A DNA stretch of 64,000 nucleotides from Tubulanus polymorphus (GCF_964204645.1 NC_134031.1:7912501-7976500); one strand, 5' to 3'; positions 1 to 14,700 are shown, counted from the stretch's first letter. Notes: a model not told the origin generated them from the sequence alone. Translations and numbers: made by a program.

Positions 1-269
1 TTCTAAATATTGCCGCGGCAAATTTACTTAATTTCTCCAAAAAATGTGGTATTCAGAAGAAAATAAAACGTCTTTCAGTAAACTATTGCCACGGCTTTCG
101 CCGCTGCAGTCGCACTTCCAACGCCACTGCATTCGTCAGTTTTGTGAGATATTTTAGCATACATTGATTATTTGTTTCAATATTTTAATGTGTCTGAAGT
201 ACTGAACATAGGTATATGTTACCGGAAAGTGGTGTATTGATAATAGTAGTGTATTAATAATTGGTAGTT

Positions 270-1294
270 ATGGATCGGTATTCTAAAGATAGTAATATTT
301 TTTATTTAGAACCTTTTCATGACAGAGGAGACAATTTGTCTATGCCAGCTGATGTATTCATTCATAAGTGTATTGGAGATCAGTATAGAGCGTCTGGAGA
401 TCAAATGAATGACAAACAGGTAAGCAGTTAGACACTATAATTTGTTCGATGATTGTAGCGAGTATCAAGCTTGTTGACTACTTCTTGTTCACGAGGGATA
501 GAAGTTCCATTGAGGAATACCCTCCAGTAAAGCACTGCAGTGCTCATCACTAGAGTCGAGTCTTCGCGGAATTAACTCTTTTTCGAATGGGATTAATTAA
601 CACGTTAGGCATGTTTTGTGATTATAGTGAAGTAATTGATTTCCAGAGGGCTCTAATTCAAGCATATCACCAATTTCCGAGTGCATCTGTATTTGTATTT
701 ACTGCTGTAAATTTCTAAATACGAAAAAATATTTAAGTATTATATTATCTTGACAATTTGTTTTGACAGGTGCTGAAAGAACCAGCTTCTATCCCAGCCA
801 ACAAACCTGTGTCAAAAGATTTGAACAAAATAATTTTGTCGCCACCGGGTGGCCTAAAAAGATCTCATCCACCAACCGCACAAGAGATTTACCACCACAT
901 GCAGCACGGTCTTATCGCAACCGACAATTTAGGTAGTACACACAATCGTGATGTTAAATCTATTAATTTGGTTCATCCTATGCCACAAAAACTGTCAGCT
1001 GATCCAGGCATGGGTCAATACGGACCACCATACTCCTTCCCTGTATTGACGGCAGAGCAACAGCAGCAAGTTATTAATCAACAATTATCACAAATGATGC
1101 TTTCGCAGACATTCTCTAATTTCAATGCGCCATCACCTGGTGCAGTTCTCAGCCAGATGCCTGGAATGAATTTGATGGGTATGAACATTCCTCCAATGAG
1201 TTTCGGTCGTGGTCAGAACTGTTATATGCCTGATATGTCAAAACTTATGTTTGCAAATCTTGGTGGACTGCCGAAACAAATGAACAATCAATAG
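270..1294 (+). CDS. Two 3' exons of a Gln/Met/Pro-rich protein, possibly 4E-T (eIF4E transporter)-like
   Basis: Exon 270-419 (50 codons from an ATG) ends in CAG before GTAAGC. Exon 770-1294 follows an acceptor TTTTGACAG and runs 174 codons to TAG. Both are phase 0, so they join cleanly into about 224 residues. An in-frame TAA at 258-260 makes the ATG at 270 a possible start, but upstream exons outside the window are equally possible. The protein is low complexity: a segment with SPPGGLKRSHPPTAQEIYHHM, then a Q-run (QQQQ) and a tail rich in Met, Pro, Gly and Asn ending QMNNQ. It has no membrane segment. The PPTAQEI...H.Q block weakly recalls the C-terminal region of 4E-T/EIF4ENIF1, a P-body translational repressor; this is inference from a short resemblance. 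The exon structure is well supported; the identity is not. Confidence 0.6.
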
Positions 1295-2380
1295 ACTAAA
1301 AATTCAATGAGTGAAATACTTAAAGTAAATTGTGCGATAAGTTTTAGTACTTGATTTTATGGAAATTATTCACAAATAGTCCTAATGTTAAGCAGAAATT
1401 TGAAAAAAGAAATGGACAAATATATTACTTGCAATGTTTTAGTTGTGTGCTGTGAGTGCTGTTTGCGTTGGTGGCAAAATAATGAAGTTAGGCACATTTC
1501 GATTGACTTATACAAATTACTTCACCGAGAAAGTTGATATGAGTTATAGTGTGGTGATGCTTGATATTCTAGATACCTTTGCACATATGTACCTTATTTT
1601 GAGTGCACATCTTACCATGAGTATTCATGTATTTTAGTTACCACCGTAACAGCTCATATGTACCTACTGCTTCCGAATTCAAAATTGTTTTATAAATTCA
1701 GATTTTTACTCCAGTACTGTACCGGTACTTTGTACGTTGTAATTGTTGTGTACGATATATGGAATTCATGTGTCGTAATAATTTCCTTTTGACAATCCAA
1801 TGGTTTTCATGTTTTTCATATATATTTTCCCAGAAAAATTAAGATATGGTCTTTTTTATTATGACGTGTGGGTGTGTATATATTCTCAACTCGGCTGAGG
1901 AAAGCGCAACATTTTTTGTTATTGAATTATCATAGTTTTTATATAGCCATAGTACTTAAAAACTAGAATCGTAGTGTGCTTTTTATTTCTGCTTTATCTT
2001 CAGGTAGTTCCAAATCTAATGTCTGCATGAAATACAGATTTATGATGTATAATAGCATCCTTCTAAGCTGAAAAAACTTTTTAACACTGAAGGTGCATTG
2101 GAATTATTGGAACCTAAATGATGTTTTTAGAAAATGTTAAACAATTCAATATAATACAGTTAGTTTCATTTTCAATTAGTGGTATATTTCTCTTTGCATT
2201 TAATTTGTTTTAGAACAAGCATTTGTTTCTCATTTTATAAAAACCGATATAGTATTATAATGTACAGACATCTTGCAATTATCGTACTCTTTATTTACTT
2301 TGTAATATGAAATTATAAAAGAAAATAAATTTTTGTATGTAAATGAATAAATACCCGGTAGCTTTCCAAATGAATTTTCA
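1295..2380 (+). other. 3' UTR with two poly(A) signals
   Basis: About 1 kb of AT-rich non-coding sequence follows the TAG at 1,292-1,294. AATAAA hexamers at 2,324-2,329 and 2,346-2,351 mark a likely transcript end near 2,360-2,380. Short ORFs inside it have no coding character. Confidence 0.5.
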
Positions 2381-5300
2381 AAGTATCTCGTATAACGTAA
2401 TCACTGAACACATTAAGAAACAACGAACCCAGTCATTTCCTACCATGAGCTGAATAAACCAAAACAGAAACTTATTTAGACTAACAAATCGATTGAGTTT
2501 ATCTGTGCGATGAGCCGCTGCAAGCCTTTAAATTAAACATTCTGCATACATCCACTTTTTTCGTTCCTTCGTCAACTTCTTGAAGTATTTTGACTGAAGT
2601 GGCCAAAATCAACCTGCATGCGTTTGTGAGGCCCCGTTGTCGAAAATATGAACGGATAAGGTGTATGTACTGTTACTACGTTAACTTTTCAGTATAACTA
2701 CACGGGAGGTTCAGTATACAAGCAATGCTTTGTACTATTGAACATATGGGTTCGATTGATCAATATTTTCTGCTGCGGCCTCGTCGAATTACATTGTAAC
2801 CGACAAAAATTGCACTTTAGGCACAAAATTTACTTCGTTGTATCCGATATTTTGTTGTAAACGATCTTGTTAAAACCGATGGAAATTTAAGGAAAAAACA
2901 ACTTTTTTGCTGGGACACGGAAATTTCCTTGAAACCGATATTTCGTTATAAACAATCTGGAGGTTTGACTGTAATCACTTTTTGTCTCCTGGATAGTACA
3001 CTGGAGACACTGAGTGCTCGGAGCAGCTTGGATTCACTGATAGTACAAGTGACTAAAAATTGCCTGTCTGCATTAGGTGCTAGTCATAGTTAACCTTGGT
3101 TAATCCGTCCCCGCTTAATTCATGCAAGCAGCATTATTCATCAAAACTTGATTAGTTCCATTTTTAAATAACCTTATTCCCTACGAACTGTGTTCAACTC
3201 GTACTCTGTATTTTCACTTCCACAAATACGTGGTCCCATTTCAAATTTCTATCTTAAATCTGTTTCTATCTAAATGTTATCCAGATCAGCTTTTGGGAAC
3301 ACACATTTATCGTGGAAATAATATAACTGACTGCAATCTTAAGAGGATGATATGGTCAGTAGGAAATCCATCAATGTCATTGTCCATGGTCTGTTCCTTC
3401 TCTCTAAAATTTTTTTTTGTCCAGCAGCTCAACATATCCCACACAGATGTATAGATCACCAGAGACCATGTAAAATGGCCGCCAGTCTGCACAAAATTTC
3501 TAGATTTTATGTTGGTTTATTCTGGTAACATGGCTGATGCAGGGCTATGAACCATGTTGATTAATAATCATCAAAGGAACAAGCATTTAATTTTTTACTC
3601 CAGTTTTCAATGAATAATAACTCCAACGTACATTAATCAAACCATTTTATTCACAAATAAAATAATGAGTACCACTAATAAAATCTATGTAGATAACCTA
3701 TATTACTAAAACTGGGAACACTAATAACATTGAAGTACAATAAGTATAATACTTGAGACAAGTACTACATGCATGATGATAACAGTGAATAATGTTTTAT
3801 GTCCTATCTGAACACACAATTGGCACACATTTTTCAAAGGCAGCATTCCTTGCAAATATGATAGAATTTCCACTCCCTAATAGTTTTGAATGGTTTATGC
3901 TATGAGTACAACTTCCCACAGCAGGGATTTGGAGCTGGTGGCATCGAGACTCAGACGAGCTAGTGTAGACATGGTTGATAATAAGGGTCTGGCCATTTCA
4001 TATTGCAACACTTAGATTATGAGATTATGAGGACAAACATTATAACATTTCAAAATATATTAAATAATTTACACATACATAAGAAATCATGAACTGTTTG
4101 GTATACCTTAACCTGTATCACTATTTAGTCATTCTCTAACTAATTCTATGGCTTAGCAGTGAAATGTAATACAATGTTCGAATATGAAGGTTTTTAGTTG
4201 TTATCTATTCCACAAGTTGTTATCTATTGCTGGGAACTTATAATACAGTGCACTCTCAATCGTCCGTCAACATAGGGACAAGGCAATTAATTTTTCACGG
4301 ATAAAATTTTTTTCCTGGCATTGCCATCGTGTACTTATTTGCTTCACAAAAGACAAAGATCTACTCCCCTACTTAACAAAAATATCCAATACGCTGCTGC
4401 ATCAAAAATCAAGTGCTGAAGCATTATTTTGTCACAAAAAACAGCCGAGTTTGAAATATTTTCTTGCCAGCTATGTGATAGCGGTGAAGACATATTTTAC
4501 GGTAGAACTTACTTAACATAATTAGGTACTGCCCAGATTTCTCTGTATCGAGTAAAATTCAAATTATGAATGATCTAGTTTTAGTGGCTCCTGGTTAAAT
4601 GGACCAACTATTTCATCCAAAGTGAAAATCTGATTGAAAAATTGGGATTACGGGTACTTGAGTTCTAAGCGGTTACCAAATTTGGTGGACGATCGGATAT
4701 GAATAATTCTAGGGAAATCCATAAACATGTTTTTGGTAGATGCAGAGCCTGCTGGTTAAAAAGACTGGAGAGTACACTGGAAATAATTGGGATATTTCTG
4801 AACTTATATATACCAGCATATACCAGACAAACAGGGCTGCTGAAGTTGAATATTTTTCAGGAACATTTCAAAAAATTGTAACACTCAATAAGTTATCAAA
4901 TTCAGGTCGAAGGTCTAGGTTTAATAAATCCATATTTCCCAGTTCATTTCAACAAGGTTACACTGTTAACTGCACTATTTTGAATACACTTTACATACGA
5001 CTATATTTTATTGCACATTTATGATAAAAATGCTCCAGTATTGGTGGAGACTCTACTCGTTTACATCACTTCATTACAGTATGACAATGAATTGATTTAG
5101 ATTAGTACACCGCTATCATGTTTACATTCCAATGATCGTACAAGCAAGTGGAAACAAAAGTATAATGACGTGAAGTGTTTATACACTGAATACAATCTCC
5201 ATTTAATAGATTATTCTAGCGAACATTTTATATACTAAAGAACAAGCAGCAAGAAGTGTATGCGATGGATATGTATAGATTTAAATGGTGAAACTTTTTG

Positions 5301-7430
5301 CAGTACATCTGAACAAAAACTGCAGCATGCATCTGGTCTCCTCCTTAAACTTTCATTTACCAGTAAATTTCTTCATAAATACCGATATGTAAGACGAGAT
5401 AACTGACATGTAAGATGAGATATAGTCAAACTTGCTTAGGTAGTCATAGTTGTTACGGTTTACACTTAGCAACTTGAATAAGAAATCAAAATTGGGAGTA
5501 AAACATAATGACGACTCAGCTGAGTTTGACTTAATACAAATAGCAGAAAAAGGGGTACTCAAACACTATAACACGTACACAGTGTATACTTTTGAATTTT
5601 CCATGATTTTTGTGTACGGCAAACTAAGAAAACATCTTTCATGCTAAAATTTCTGAAAACCTTACATACAGAATGAATGATACAACCATTTGTAAGAAAT
5701 GGTTCGATGTAGTTAATAGTCAAGCCCACCTATGTTGGATCAGGATAAGTTGGATTTTGACCTAGGCCATGTGATAATACAGTGGCTTGTTATTTCATTC
5801 AAAAATTCCTATAAATATCTACCCTTGAGTTATACAAATAAGTTGGATTTTTGGATTAATCGTTGCTCATTTTGTGATTCAAATGATCAATATCCATTCA
5901 TTTGTTTGACTTATCATCAGATATTTGGGTGACATTTCTAGCTGCTACAGATAGAATTTTCCAATGTCAGTGCATAATTGATCTTTGGTCAGTCACGCGG
6001 TCATCCTTGCGTTACCTACTAGACAAAACTTAACCATGCACCGGTACGTAGATACCACCACTGTCATTACAAGTAACTCCAATCTGAGAAATCTCAAAAT
6101 GCTTCCATTACTCTTGGATTGTCTAGAGGCCAAGCAGGCTTGACTAAACATGTAACCCTTTGGACTAATTTTCCGGCAGACAATAGATTACATTATGATA
6201 ATGATTCGAGTCAGATAAAGCTCATTATATTACCCAAAGACGAATCTACTCGTAGAAATCGACCAATATTTGATTGTGGCTTTCAGTAGAAAAATAACGA
6301 AGTACATGTACATGAAACTACACGTATAAAAAGTGTGTTAATCTTGTGACATCTTCTGCTAAACAAACCGACAATCTTCATATTCCTGTTGATGACAATT
6401 TATTTATACTCTTCTCACAGCGGCCTTCATTGACTGGAATACAAAAGAGAAATGTTTATTACCATTATACCAAATGCAAAGTCTATTCCGAACTTTCACT
6501 CATTAATTACATAAACCTGTTACACTAAGCCTGCCTTACTAAGCTTTGACTAAGTTGAGATAAAAACTAAATCATTTCTGATTTTTCCGATCCTTAACTC
6601 GGACATCATCCATGTCTGAGTTTGGCCAGGTTTATCAATTCCATAATGACTAGCCACTGAACGTTGTTAATTTTGTCACCAACAATGAAAGTGACTAGTC
6701 AATCCCAGGCTAATAATTTACACAATTCAATCGTGTTTTCATAAGTAGCACACACAGCGACTGGAGCTGGCAGGAACAAATACCTCAGATAAATCTTTTC
6801 CCTTGGTCTAATTGATTTGAATACGGAAAAGAGTTATTGAATTTTCTGATATTTCAAAAAAAAAAAATGTAATTTGGATTTGCTGTTTACCTTGTTCAAT
6901 TAAGTAAAATTGAATTGAATTTGATATTTTCTGCAGAATAAAATTTGATTGAATTTGCAGTTTGAACACATGGCTAATTAGCACATCAAGGTCATTCATC
7001 CGATTTGAGAAAAAGCTATTTTTTCCGGACTTTGCACAATTGTCAATGATATTTTCTGTAGTGCAAATAAAAATATTCCTCCCAAAAACCAAATCTACTA
7101 AAGATTTCACAGAAATCGATATTGAAATACAATTTTAGATCTTACAATAAAACCCGGCAGTAAAACGGTAGATGATACAGCAGGTTCATGTGAACACCTG
7201 CTGATCTCTGCGGCTAAGCCAATCATAGAGGAGTCTTTGCTTCCTAATTGGCTTTTTAAAACAGATATTTTTGCGACCAGATTTTCACGAAAAAGCTCAT
7301 ATAAATTTTAACGAGGCCCTCTTTCAAAATTCAACTTCATAGGGGTTGGAGAATGGATAATGCTCTCATGAATGATTTGTATGAATATATGCTCAGTTGC
7401 ACAGTCAAAGAGCCTTTACTCTGGAAACTG
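2381..7430. other. Non-coding AT-rich stretch between the first gene and flotillin
   Basis: I see no convincing exon here apart from the possibility that the short last flotillin exon lies in it. Around 2,795-2,975 there is a segment ending CTGGAGGTTTGACTGTA, like the ends of pogo-type short elements. The remaining ORFs (60-100 codons) have no domain and no splice support. Confidence 0.4.
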
Positions 7431-7439
7431 TCATTTAAA

Positions 7440-8290
7440 TTCCCTCCATTTGTATAGTAATAGGCTCAGCATAAGGCTGGCCTAAAAATTGATCAACAGT
7501 TGCAGCCTCTAGGCTGTTTTCCCCTGATGGCCATAATTTGAATCAATCAACAATTGCAGCCTCTAGGCTGTTAATGTTGTTTTTCAGGTCGGTCCCCGAG
7601 TGCTACAATTTTAATCGAATCGACCCCATTTTAAATAGGGTTTTTGCCCAAGTGATACCCTACTTGTGCGCCAAGTTTGAAATAAATCAGTCAACAATTG
7701 CAGCCCCTAGGCTGTTAACGTCGTTTTTCATGTCGGCCCCCCCCCCCGGTGGCCATTATTCAAATCGAATTGACCCAATTTTAAATAAGATTCGGGGCTA
7801 AGTGATACCCTACTTGTGTACCAAGTTTGAAAACAATCGGTCAACAATTGCGGCCTCTAGGCTCGTATTGTCGTTTTTCATGTCGGCCCCCTGGTGGCAA
7901 TAATTTGAATTGAATCAACCCAATTTTGAATAGGCTTCTGGCCCATCCTACTTGTGTACCAAGTTTGATATGATTCGGTCAACAATTGTAGCCTCTAGGC
8001 TGTTAGGCCTAACGTTGTTGTTCATGTTGGCCCCCTGATGGCCATAATTTGAATTGAATCAACCCAATTTAAAATAGGCTTCTGGCTTAAGTGCCTACTT
8101 GTGTTCCAAGTTTGAAATGATTCGGTCAACAATTGCGGCCTTTAGGCTCTTAACGTCGTTTTTCATGTTGGCCCCTTGGACGACCCAATTTATAATAGGG
8201 TTCTGGCCTGAGTGATATCCTACTTGTGTACCAAGTTTGAAAACAATCGGTCAACAATTGCGGCCTCTAGGCTGTTAACGTCACTTGCGG
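7440..8290. repeat. Imperfect tandem repeat, unit about 140 bp
   Basis: The phrase CAACAATTGC(A/G)GCC recurs near 7,493 (variant), 7,550, 7,692, 7,842, 7,980, 8,128 and 8,252, i.e. mostly every 124-150 bp. Each is followed by CTAGGCTGTTAA, a CGTCGTTTTTCATGT phrase, GGCCCCC, and a CCTACTTGTG-CCAAGTTTGAAA phrase. Copies differ by substitutions and small deletions. The array lies downstream of the last recognised flotillin exon, so in the gene's last intron or 3' UTR. Confidence 0.8.
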
Positions 8291-8582
8291 CAGTGTATTC
8301 AGACAGGGGTAAATCTATATGCAACTAAAGTTGAGCCGGGGGCATAAAAACTGAAAATTTGTATTTTAAATAAATCTTAACCTGCTGATATTGAAACTTC
8401 TTGATTGTGTGATTTAAAAAGATCTCCTCGAGAAGGTCTGAACTAGACCTCTTCCCCTTTTTGGTTTGTACCTCTGGCGCTCAGCTCAATGATGCTCGAT
8501 TACTAATGAGTATTTCTAAACGGCCAAAACTACAATCAATCATGGTCACTATGGCCTCGTAATCAATAAAGAGAACACTTAC

Positions 8583-8747
8583 CTTACTGATGTCAACTCC
8601 TGTCATGGTGTGAACAACACCGGGCATGCGCTCGATAACCTGAAGAACTTCGCCTGTTAGCTTAGCTGCACCGATGTCGCTGTTGCCGCTCGATACCATT
8701 GTGATCTTCTTACACTGTGACAGTGGAGCAGAGACTTCAGCAGCAAT
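8583..8747 (-). CDS. FLOT1: Flotillin-1 exon 11
   Basis: 165 nt, phase 0, encoding [20 protein letters not shown], then [15 protein letters not shown] and ending TGVDISK before GTAAGT. In relatives only 4-10 residues follow. I looked for that last exon between 3.6 and 8.5 kb and found no convincing one. Confidence 0.93.
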
Positions 8748-11700
8748 CTAAAAATGGGTATAATTACACTTATAAATTAGGGTTTCTCTGCCTTGTTGGT
8801 TCAAATACTCATACTATGTTGCCTATAAAAATTCTTTGAAAGCAGTCATCTATTAACAAGACTTGAGTATTTTAGGAAGCACCACCTAGGGGTCATGAAA
8901 TGTACTAGATATGTAGATTTATGCGGGCTATTAAGAAATTCAACATTTCAGTCAGTTTCCATTTCGCGAACGTAGTCCCTCAGACTGATGCTAAGGGCAG
9001 TCAATCCATTAATTCACTGTATTTGTTAACTCATCACAATATATTGCGCTATATTCAAAGACCACGTTCAGCAAGTCTGATCAAAACACCAGATCCAATT
9101 TTCCTCGACACCTTGCTGGTGTCCTCACCGAGTCGGTAACTTTAAGAACTTTAAGCAATCAAATATGATTGCATGATATATCAACGTAGTTGATAGCAAT
9201 GTCGATCTTATTTAGGGTGGACATCAATCAACAACACAGACCCTGTATCGACAGGAAAACCAGTTCCACCTAGACGCATTATTCTTTACCAATTTGTGGT
9301 TCATAGTCTGATACAGATTTGCAGATATATACAAACACTCGAGTTCAATGGTGACCCTGACAATACAACCCTCTAACGGGTCCAACGACACCATCATCTT
9401 CCATGCATGTTTGGTGAAAATAGTGGAATTTGATTTATATCATGTCTATGACGTTCACGTGTCTAAAGGCGTGTGACATGTGAGGTCTACATAACACGAT
9501 TAATATTTCCAGTTTTGTCTATGGGCTCAAATCATTAGACTTAGGGAGTATCTCGAAATTTCGATAGTTACTTCAATTAGAATAACTCGCGGAAGGGGGT
9601 GGGGGTGGAGGCCTCCCGCGGATTCGTCACAACTGCCGAACTATCAATTTATTGCGGTGCAAGATAACATTGAGATTTTAAAGATTTATGTCCCCTAGTG
9701 GGAAGATTATGAAACAAGTGAAAGAAGTTGATATCTTCTATTGAAAGGTACTACAGTAGACTCCGCATACCTCATAACAGTTTCAACAATGCTATCTTGC
9801 CGAAATTTTACTTTTTATTCAATATAACTTCATTTTCGCAGTAAGAAGCCCAAATAAGTTGTTAGTGCAGCCCAGTATGATGAAATATTTCACACGTTTA
9901 TACATGTCATGTTAGCATGGGTCAATGGCTATCTGGTAGTAACAACACTTTGGGATACTTCCAACTGTCGCCATGGTGACGGGATGCTTATTTTTACAAC
10001 ATACCTGCTGACATGTTATCTGGACAACAATGTTAAAGCAATTCTACAAGGATGTTACTATGGCAATGGTGCACTTTTTTGTATTTTACTGCAATTTGGG
10101 GGTTGAATTCTTTTCTAAGGACTTTTTTTACACAAAATTTACAATATCAGTCAGTAATTTAAAAAAGTGATTTAAGACCCTCTAAATTAATTTTTCGAAT
10201 AATTAGTTATCATTTGTTATGAAGCCAGTTACTATAGAAACAATAGCCAATAAGTAATTGTTGATGATACCAAACATTCTTTTCTCATTTAAAGTCATTC
10301 CATCATTTGTAAATGAAATAATTTGATAATTTGAAAATGCAATGGCTGATCATACTAATACTGACACTTTTTATATTGGTAATGCTGTAACCATGGGATG
10401 TCAGATTCTATTGTTATTTGAAAATGAAAAATGAGAGTTGAAAATAAAGTTGTAGCACCAACAGATCCGTCTGCCATAGTCATTTTTGAGACAAGGGAAT
10501 TGAAATTGGAATTTGCGATGTTTGTGAATTGACACTAAAGGGGTAAGTTGATGTATTTTAGTCTGATTTTAGTTGACTTGTGGCCTAAGGTACTTTCAGC
10601 GAGTTGAATGGAGGGCCCATAGGCCTATGGCAGGCCCTACGCTATTCCCAACTTGTAATTTCATTTCATTGAAACAGCTGCGTCTTAAACATTATAGCCC
10701 TGTCTACTACATGTAGTTAGACCAGTGTAAATGGGTCCGCACCCGGTCGAGTAAAAATTTAGACCGGACCAAATCTGAGTGTGCGTTCACACACATGTTG
10801 CTAAATTGGCTACAAGTTGTTATGATTGGGCCCGCAAGATGTCGCCATAAGTATTTTACCCCAACATTTATATCTAAATCAGGGGCGGATCCAGGGGGAT
10901 GGGTAGACAGTATTGGAAAGAAATTTAAGGGCACCTTTCTGATCTTAGGGCACACCCAGTATCCAGGTCAATGCGAGCGCCGAAGGCGCGAAGTCCTTGG
11001 AGGGGGGTGTGGGGCCCACCCCCAGAAAATTTTGAAAATATGGTACCATTTAAAGGCTTTTAGAGGGCTTCTAGAGGCTAGCAGAGCAATCCAGAATAAA
11101 CGAATCCGAGACAAGATTTCAACAGACGCAGATAAAAATGAAGCTGGCGAACCCATGAAAGAATGGTTGTCGCCAACTTCAAGATCAACAATGAATTTCA
11201 CAGAAGACACCCATGAAAAACACTGGCATTGTTTTTTATATTTTCCCTAGTGCCCCTATAACCTTTAAATGTGCTCCTTAACAATTATACAGAATACGGC
11301 TAAGTGCCCCTTCATTGTTAACAATCGGCAAAAATTGCCTCGTCTTCACATTTATCCGTATGTCGTGTGCCGTATTCCAAACCAAAAGTGCCCCTAAAAT
11401 TTGAAAAATTAGGCAAAAAAAGGCCCTTTTTTCTTCAGCATTCACCGCAAATTAAAGCCTGAGCGTGCCCCTTGAAAAGGCAAAGTGCCTTTTTTTCAAC
11501 ATTCTCCGCGTATAGTGCCCTCTTCTAACGTACGAGTGCCCCTATAGCCCTCCCTGAAAAGGCATCTAAAGCATGAGTGCCCCTTGAAAAAGGAAAGTGC
11601 CCTTTTTAATTTATCATGATTATAGGCCTTACCAGGTACATCAAATATGATTATCTCACTTTCTCAGCAGCAGTATTTATCGATTAATTTTATAATTATG

Positions 11701-14700
11701 CCCGGATTCCGGACACGGAATTAGCGGTTGCTGAGATAATACCGTCAAAAATATTGCCGGTGAAATTTCGAAGGGCACTTAAAAATTCTAGACCGTATTG
11801 GGCAATACGGCTAATACGGTCTGGATCCGCCCCTGCAAATGATAGATTTATGAGTCCCTGGCAGTTTTAATTTGAACAACTTTGATGATTGCAGTTTATC
11901 ATATTATCTGGACACATCAATAGGCCTATATGATAGATTTTAGAGGGTCTTAAATCACTTTTTTAAATTACTGACTGATATTGTAAATTTTATGTAAAAA
12001 AAAGTCCTTAGAAAAGAATTCAACCCCCAAATTGCAGTAAAATACAAAAAAGTGCACCATTGCCATAGTAACATCCTTGTAAAATTGCTTTAACATTGTT
12101 GTCCAGATAATATGTCAGCAGGTGAGTTGAAAAAATTATCCCAATTCTATTTTATAGACGAGGTAATTCTAATTAATTCAATAAAACTTTTAACCAGCTA
12201 TTTTTAGCTATGACTATATAAAAATTCATGGTTTTCCCTTAGCATCCCGTCACCATGGCGACAGTTGAAAAATGACTGCGAAAATGAAGTTATATTGAAT
12301 AAAAAGTAATTTAAAAAGTAATGTAATTTCGGCATGATAGCATTGTTGAAACTGTTCATTGTTGCTTTTATCGGAAAGGCCATACCCAATAATATATAGG
12401 TAGGTCTAAGAATTTTCAATTTATCTGCAATACTTTTTGAGTAATCCACCGTTTAAAAAACCCTCCTCACAGCATATATTTTACCAGCACGTTACCTTAG
12501 CAACGCAATATCTCGCCCGGCTCATGTTTCCAGGGTTACAAATCAGCCCAAATAAGCTTGAGAATCTTATCTTTCTTCAATGGAAATTTGGACTTAGAGG
12601 TATTCCAGGTAAGCGAAATTCCAATTTTTGAGTCTTGGAGCCTGGACTATAATAGATATATACAGTTATCAAGCAGCCTGCTGGCTGAAAAAGCTCCGCT
12701 GTGTACTTAGTCCATATACTATGACTATCCAGTAACATGTATTAACTGAATATCCAAAAATCCATCTGAGTCTTCCAAACTTACCAAATAACTGGAGTTC
12801 CAAGAGAAGAGGAGAATCTCCTCTGTGAAAGTGCTAACCATAATCAACAAGAGGTCCATATGGTCGAAGACGGTGTTTAAAATAAATAGTAGTGAGGGGA
12901 TGCATGATGAGATGTGAAAACAAATTCACGTTTCCAGGGTTTCCGTGAGGGTGAATTTTTTAACCGTTTCCCCCCACCCTAAAGTGCTCCTATTTTCCCA
13001 AAATCCTGAAAAATTATTTAAGGAATTGTGAAAATAAATTGATTATTCATTCTCTTAAGACATTATAGTGTACTTATTTAAGTTTATTTCATTTTAACGA
13101 TCTGTTTAATCTGTGTTATCTTGCATTTGAAGTTTGTTTTTATGTCACAAGCGCCTTGAGCCGTAGTTCTTAACGCACAGCAACTGCCGATGCTCGAAAA
13201 TCCATAACCGGAAGTAATTTCTCATTTTGATATTTTGAAGAATTTTGACCTCAAAAACGCCCTGTAAATTTGATATTTTACGATTTGTATAAAGATTCAA
13301 ACATTTAGACTGTAATAAGAAGCAAAATAAAGGTCTTAACAATTGATATAGTAATCTACGGTGTCTTTATTTATGAATTTCGACAATGTAACACGAAATT
13401 GTGAATATACTGACTTTCTAGGGGGTCTTTTGCCCTGGACCCCCAAAAATGATCCTGCCCAGTAGACCCCCTCTTTCAAAAATCAGAAGTTTAATCTTTC
13501 GGCACTATTCTGTGGCTATGACTATAAACTACTGCTCTGTGAAGTTTCAATGCCCTATATACAATAGTTTGGAAGTTGTGAGGATTTAATTAGCTAATTT
13601 CATTAACATGCGAATCATCTGGCAGACACAAGACTCAAACATTAAAGCTGCAGCCAGGTTAAGGGTTAAAATGGCTCCAAAAAACTTCATGCCTGATGTG
13701 TTCGTCTTGGCATGGTTACACGCTTGTACAATTTTTTCCCCAATAGAATAGAGTAACGGACATTTTCTTAACAATCATGGACACCCTGTGTTTCTAATTA
13801 CCATCGTAGTGCTTTCAAGTGAAGGTATAAAATCCGGGCTAGCGACTGAAAAACTCTGCAGAGAAAACCCTACCGATCCTCTCCCCGTCAGTGTAAACAA
13901 CGAACTGCGCAGTTCTATGAACTACTTACGAATATATCAGTGTGCGAGCACCTATGAAGATAGTGATTGGGATAACACTTCATTGCTGGGTAAAACCGAT
14001 ATAGACAATTCACTGACAGATGAGCCCTTCAAGTGCCTCAAAACTTTCCATAATTCATCATGATTTTGGGACCTAAGTACAACAGGCTATGATTGTCATA
14101 GCTAGGATCATGGATACAGGCAAATGACGCGTTGCAGACAACTTTTTATCAAATTATCAGTTCTATATGATACAGCATTATGGGACTATATTCATGGCAG
14201 TAGAGATACTACAGGAGTTGTTCGGTGAATGGCAGGATTTTTACTTGCGACGATCCCTATATGGTCTTCGACCATAAGTATAAAGGCTACTAATCATAAT
14301 CTGTTGACATTTTTGGAAACACTACAATCTCCATCTATGTAGGACTGATAAAAAATTCGAAACATATTCGTGAAAAACCATATAATGTCTACCTTAGGCA
14401 ATGTTTCGAGAACCATGTCAACCATAGCTGCATCCTGATAATCCTTCCACGCATCTGCTTTCTTAGCCATCTGTTCAGCTTCAGCCCGGGCCTTAGCTTC
14501 AATAGCATATGCCTCGGCCTCACCTCGCATCTGAAAGTAGGTTAGCCAGCTCTCCCTTTAAAACAAATTCAGTACGTTTGACTCGTTCATTGTTCGGATA
14601 ATTGCACCATGAATTAATACCTCAATAGCCTGAGCATCGGCTTGTGCTTCCAATATGACCTTGTTTCTGTAAAAAGAGGCTCAAAATAAATCAAAAGTAA

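Noticed and set aside
6808-7110. Minus-strand 100-codon ORF and nearby acceptors as candidates for the last flotillin exon
   Set aside because: Several acceptor-like sites (6,850; 4,762) give short in-phase tails, but none resembles a flotillin C-terminus, so choosing one would be guessing.
10795-11250. 151-codon plus-strand ORF
   Set aside because: It overlaps the left end and interior of a non-autonomous hAT-like element, with no domain.
13788-14063. 91-codon plus-strand ORF with a hydrophobic start
   Set aside because: It lies in a flotillin intron, shows no splice sites or domain, and its length is expected by chance.
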